This document shows, one piece after another, positions 62,301 through 64,000 of a stretch of 64,000 bases of DNA (position 1 is the stretch's first letter; the number at the start of each line of letters is the position of its first letter). The notes beneath the pieces were generated by a model. That model was given only the letters and a program-made list of their open reading frames with translations. It was not told the origin of the DNA and did no database searches. This stretch comes from Petrolisthes cinctipes (lineage: Eukaryota > Arthropoda > Malacostraca > Decapoda > Porcellanidae), in the NCBI GenBank assembly GCA_033782935.1, contig JAWQEG010000166.1:3624001-3688000 (forward strand), read 5' to 3'. The translations under genes and the position numbers were made by a program.

Positions 62301-62854
62301 CCTGAATTTGAAATATATCGACTTTGGGCACCTAAAATATCGATTTTTAGCATGTTTTGAGCCTATATTTTGAAAATATTCTAGCACTGAGTAGGCATGT
62401 ACAGATCGCTTCACGGACCCTAAAATATCGAATTTTCGGGTGTTTTGAGCCTGAATTTGAGATATAAACGGGTACAGAAGATGCATGCACATATCGACTT
62501 TTGGGCACGTAAAATATCGATTTTGAGCATGTTTTGGGTTTGTATCTTGAAAACATTCTAACTAGGAGTAGGGATGTACAGATCGCTTCTAGGACCCAAA
62601 AATACCGAATTTTCGGGTGTTTTGAGCCTGAATTTGAGATATAAACGGGTACAGAAGATGCATGCACATATTGACTTTGTGCACTTAAAATATCGATTTT
62701 CAGCATGTTTTGGGCCTCTATTTTGAAAATTCTCTAACTAGGAGTAGGCATGTACAGATCGCTTCTGGGACCCAAAAATATCGAATTTTCGGGTGTTTTG
62801 AGCCTGAATTTGAGATATAAACGGGTACAGAAGATGCATGCACATATCGACTTT
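59345..62854 (+). repeat. Higher-order repeat, 3931-bp period, copy 2 (incomplete)
   Basis: This matches 55414-58923 almost base for base, including a second pair of 666-bp subunits at about 60984-62315. The match ends near 62854, where GACTTTGGACACTTAACAT replaces the GACTTTTGGGCACC of copy 1. Confidence 0.9.
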
Positions 62855-64000
62855 GGACACTTAACATATCGATTTTCAGCATGTTTTGGGCCTGAATATT
62901 GAAAACATTCTAGCACTGAGTAGGCATGTACAGATCGCTTCTGGGACCCCAAAATATCGAGTTTTTGGGTGTTTTAGACCTGAATTTGAGATATCTACTT
63001 TGGGCACGTAAAATATCGATTTCTAGCATGTTTTGGGCCTATATTATGAAAATATTCTAGCACTGAGTAGGCATGTACAGATCGCTTCTGGGACCCCAAA
63101 ATATCGAATTTTCGGGTGTTTTGAGCCTGAATTTGAGATATAAACGGGTACAGAAGATGCATGCACATATCGACTTTGGACACTTAAAATACCGATTTTT
63201 AGCATGTTTTGGGTCTATATCTTGAAAACATTCTAACTAGGAGTAGGGATGTACAGATCGCTTCTGGGACCCAAAAATACCGAATTTTCGGGTGTTTTGA
63301 GCCTGAATTTGAGATATAAACGGGTACAGAAGAAGCATGCACATATCGACTTTGGACACTTAAAATATCGATTTTCAGCACGTTTTGGGCCTGTATTTTG
63401 AAAATATTCTGGCACTGAGTAGGCATGTACAGATCGCTTCTGGGACCCCAAAATATCGAGTTTTTGTGTGTTTTGGACCTGAATTTGAGATATCGACTTT
63501 GGGCACCTAAAATATCGATTTTTAGCATGTTTTTGGCCTATATTTTGAAAATATTCTAGCACTGAGTAGGCATGTACAGATCGCTTCTGGGACCCCAAAA
63601 TATCGAATTTTCGGGTGTTTTGAGCCTGAATTTGAGATATAAACGAGTGCAGAAGATGCATACACATGTTGACTTTGAGCACCTAAAATATCGATTTTCA
63701 GCATGTTTTGGGCCTGCATCTGAGTAGGCATGTACAGATCGCTTCTGGGACCCCAAAATATCGAATTTTCGGGAGTTTGGATCCTGAATTTGAGATATAA
63801 ACGGGGTACAGAAGATGCATGCACATATCGACTTTTGGGCACCTAAAAGATCGATTTTCAGTATGTTTTGGGCCGGTATTTTGAAAATACTCTAACACAA
63901 AGTAGGCATGTACAGTTTGCTTCTGGGACCCCAAAATATCGAATTTTCGGGTGTTTTGGGCCTGAATTTGAAATATATTGACTTTGGGCACCTAAAATAT
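62855..64000 (+). repeat. Satellite array to the window edge
   Basis: Ordinary mixed monomers including the 147 and 158-bp short forms. The array continues past the window. No gene is seen. Confidence 0.94.

Noticed and set aside
1..64000. CRISPR array
   Set aside because: The repeats are contiguous ~176-bp monomers without unique spacers, no cas genes are present, and the embedded element is a eukaryotic retroelement.
13633..64000. CENP-B box in the monomer
   Set aside because: I saw no match to the mammalian CENP-B box in the consensus monomer. A centromeric role is possible but not supported by a motif.
13633..64000. Inverted segments or a second transposon within the right arm
   Set aside because: All monomers I read are in the same orientation, and short irregularities are explained by deletions between monomers; no non-satellite insertion was found.

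Overview
The window is a long eukaryotic satellite DNA array interrupted by one complete, env-bearing LTR retroelement. It contains no cellular genes. The host is very probably an animal, and most likely an invertebrate: errantivirus-like (Metaviridae) elements with a furin-cleaved class I style envelope are best known there, and the primer binding site matches an animal-type tRNA-Leu. I cannot name the species from the sequence.

Layout. Positions 1-4245 and 13633-64000 are one head-to-tail array of a ~176-bp A+T-rich monomer. All copies lie in the same orientation, and I estimate about 320 from length. The monomer reads as an old dimer: two ~88-bp halves each begin with AAAATATCGA and share further blocks. 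Shortened monomers (~147, ~158 and ~112 bp, plus a few rarer ones) recur. Monomer subtypes are arranged in higher-order repeats (HORs), clearest at 19.3-24.3 kb (2 x 2513 bp), 38.9-43.3 kb (2 x 2204 bp plus a partial third), 44.1-45.8 kb (2 x 853 bp), 46.1-48.7 kb (2 x 1315 bp) and 52.9-62.9 kb (nested 666, 2422 and 3931-bp periods). The arrays beside the retroelement and at 24.3-38.9 kb are more mixed and diverged.

The element occupies 4246-13632 (9387 bp). It has two 721-bp LTRs (TGTA...TACA) that differ at 2 positions, flanked by a 4-bp target duplication, ACGC. The satellite monomer resumes in register on the far side, so this is a clean and recent insertion. From 5' to 3' it holds: LTR; a TAA spacer; a tRNA-Leu primer binding site; a ~0.5-kb leader; gag (514 aa); pol (1223 aa: protease, reverse transcriptase, RNase H, integrase with a GPY motif); env (589 aa: signal peptide, RAKR cleavage site, fusion peptide-like segment, C-terminal transmembrane helix); a 351-bp 3' untranslated stretch; LTR. 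All three reading frames are open, with no frameshift or internal stop.

How the genes appear to work together. Gag forms the particle and packages RNA. Pol is in the same frame as gag behind a single UGA, which suggests stop-codon readthrough rather than frameshifting. Env sits just behind a good splice acceptor, which suggests a spliced mRNA from GTAAGT donors in the LTR. Oddities are the absence of an obvious polypurine tract before the 3' LTR, a short tRNA-Leu-like 5' segment in its place, and a degenerate second copy of the primer-binding-site motif in the leader.
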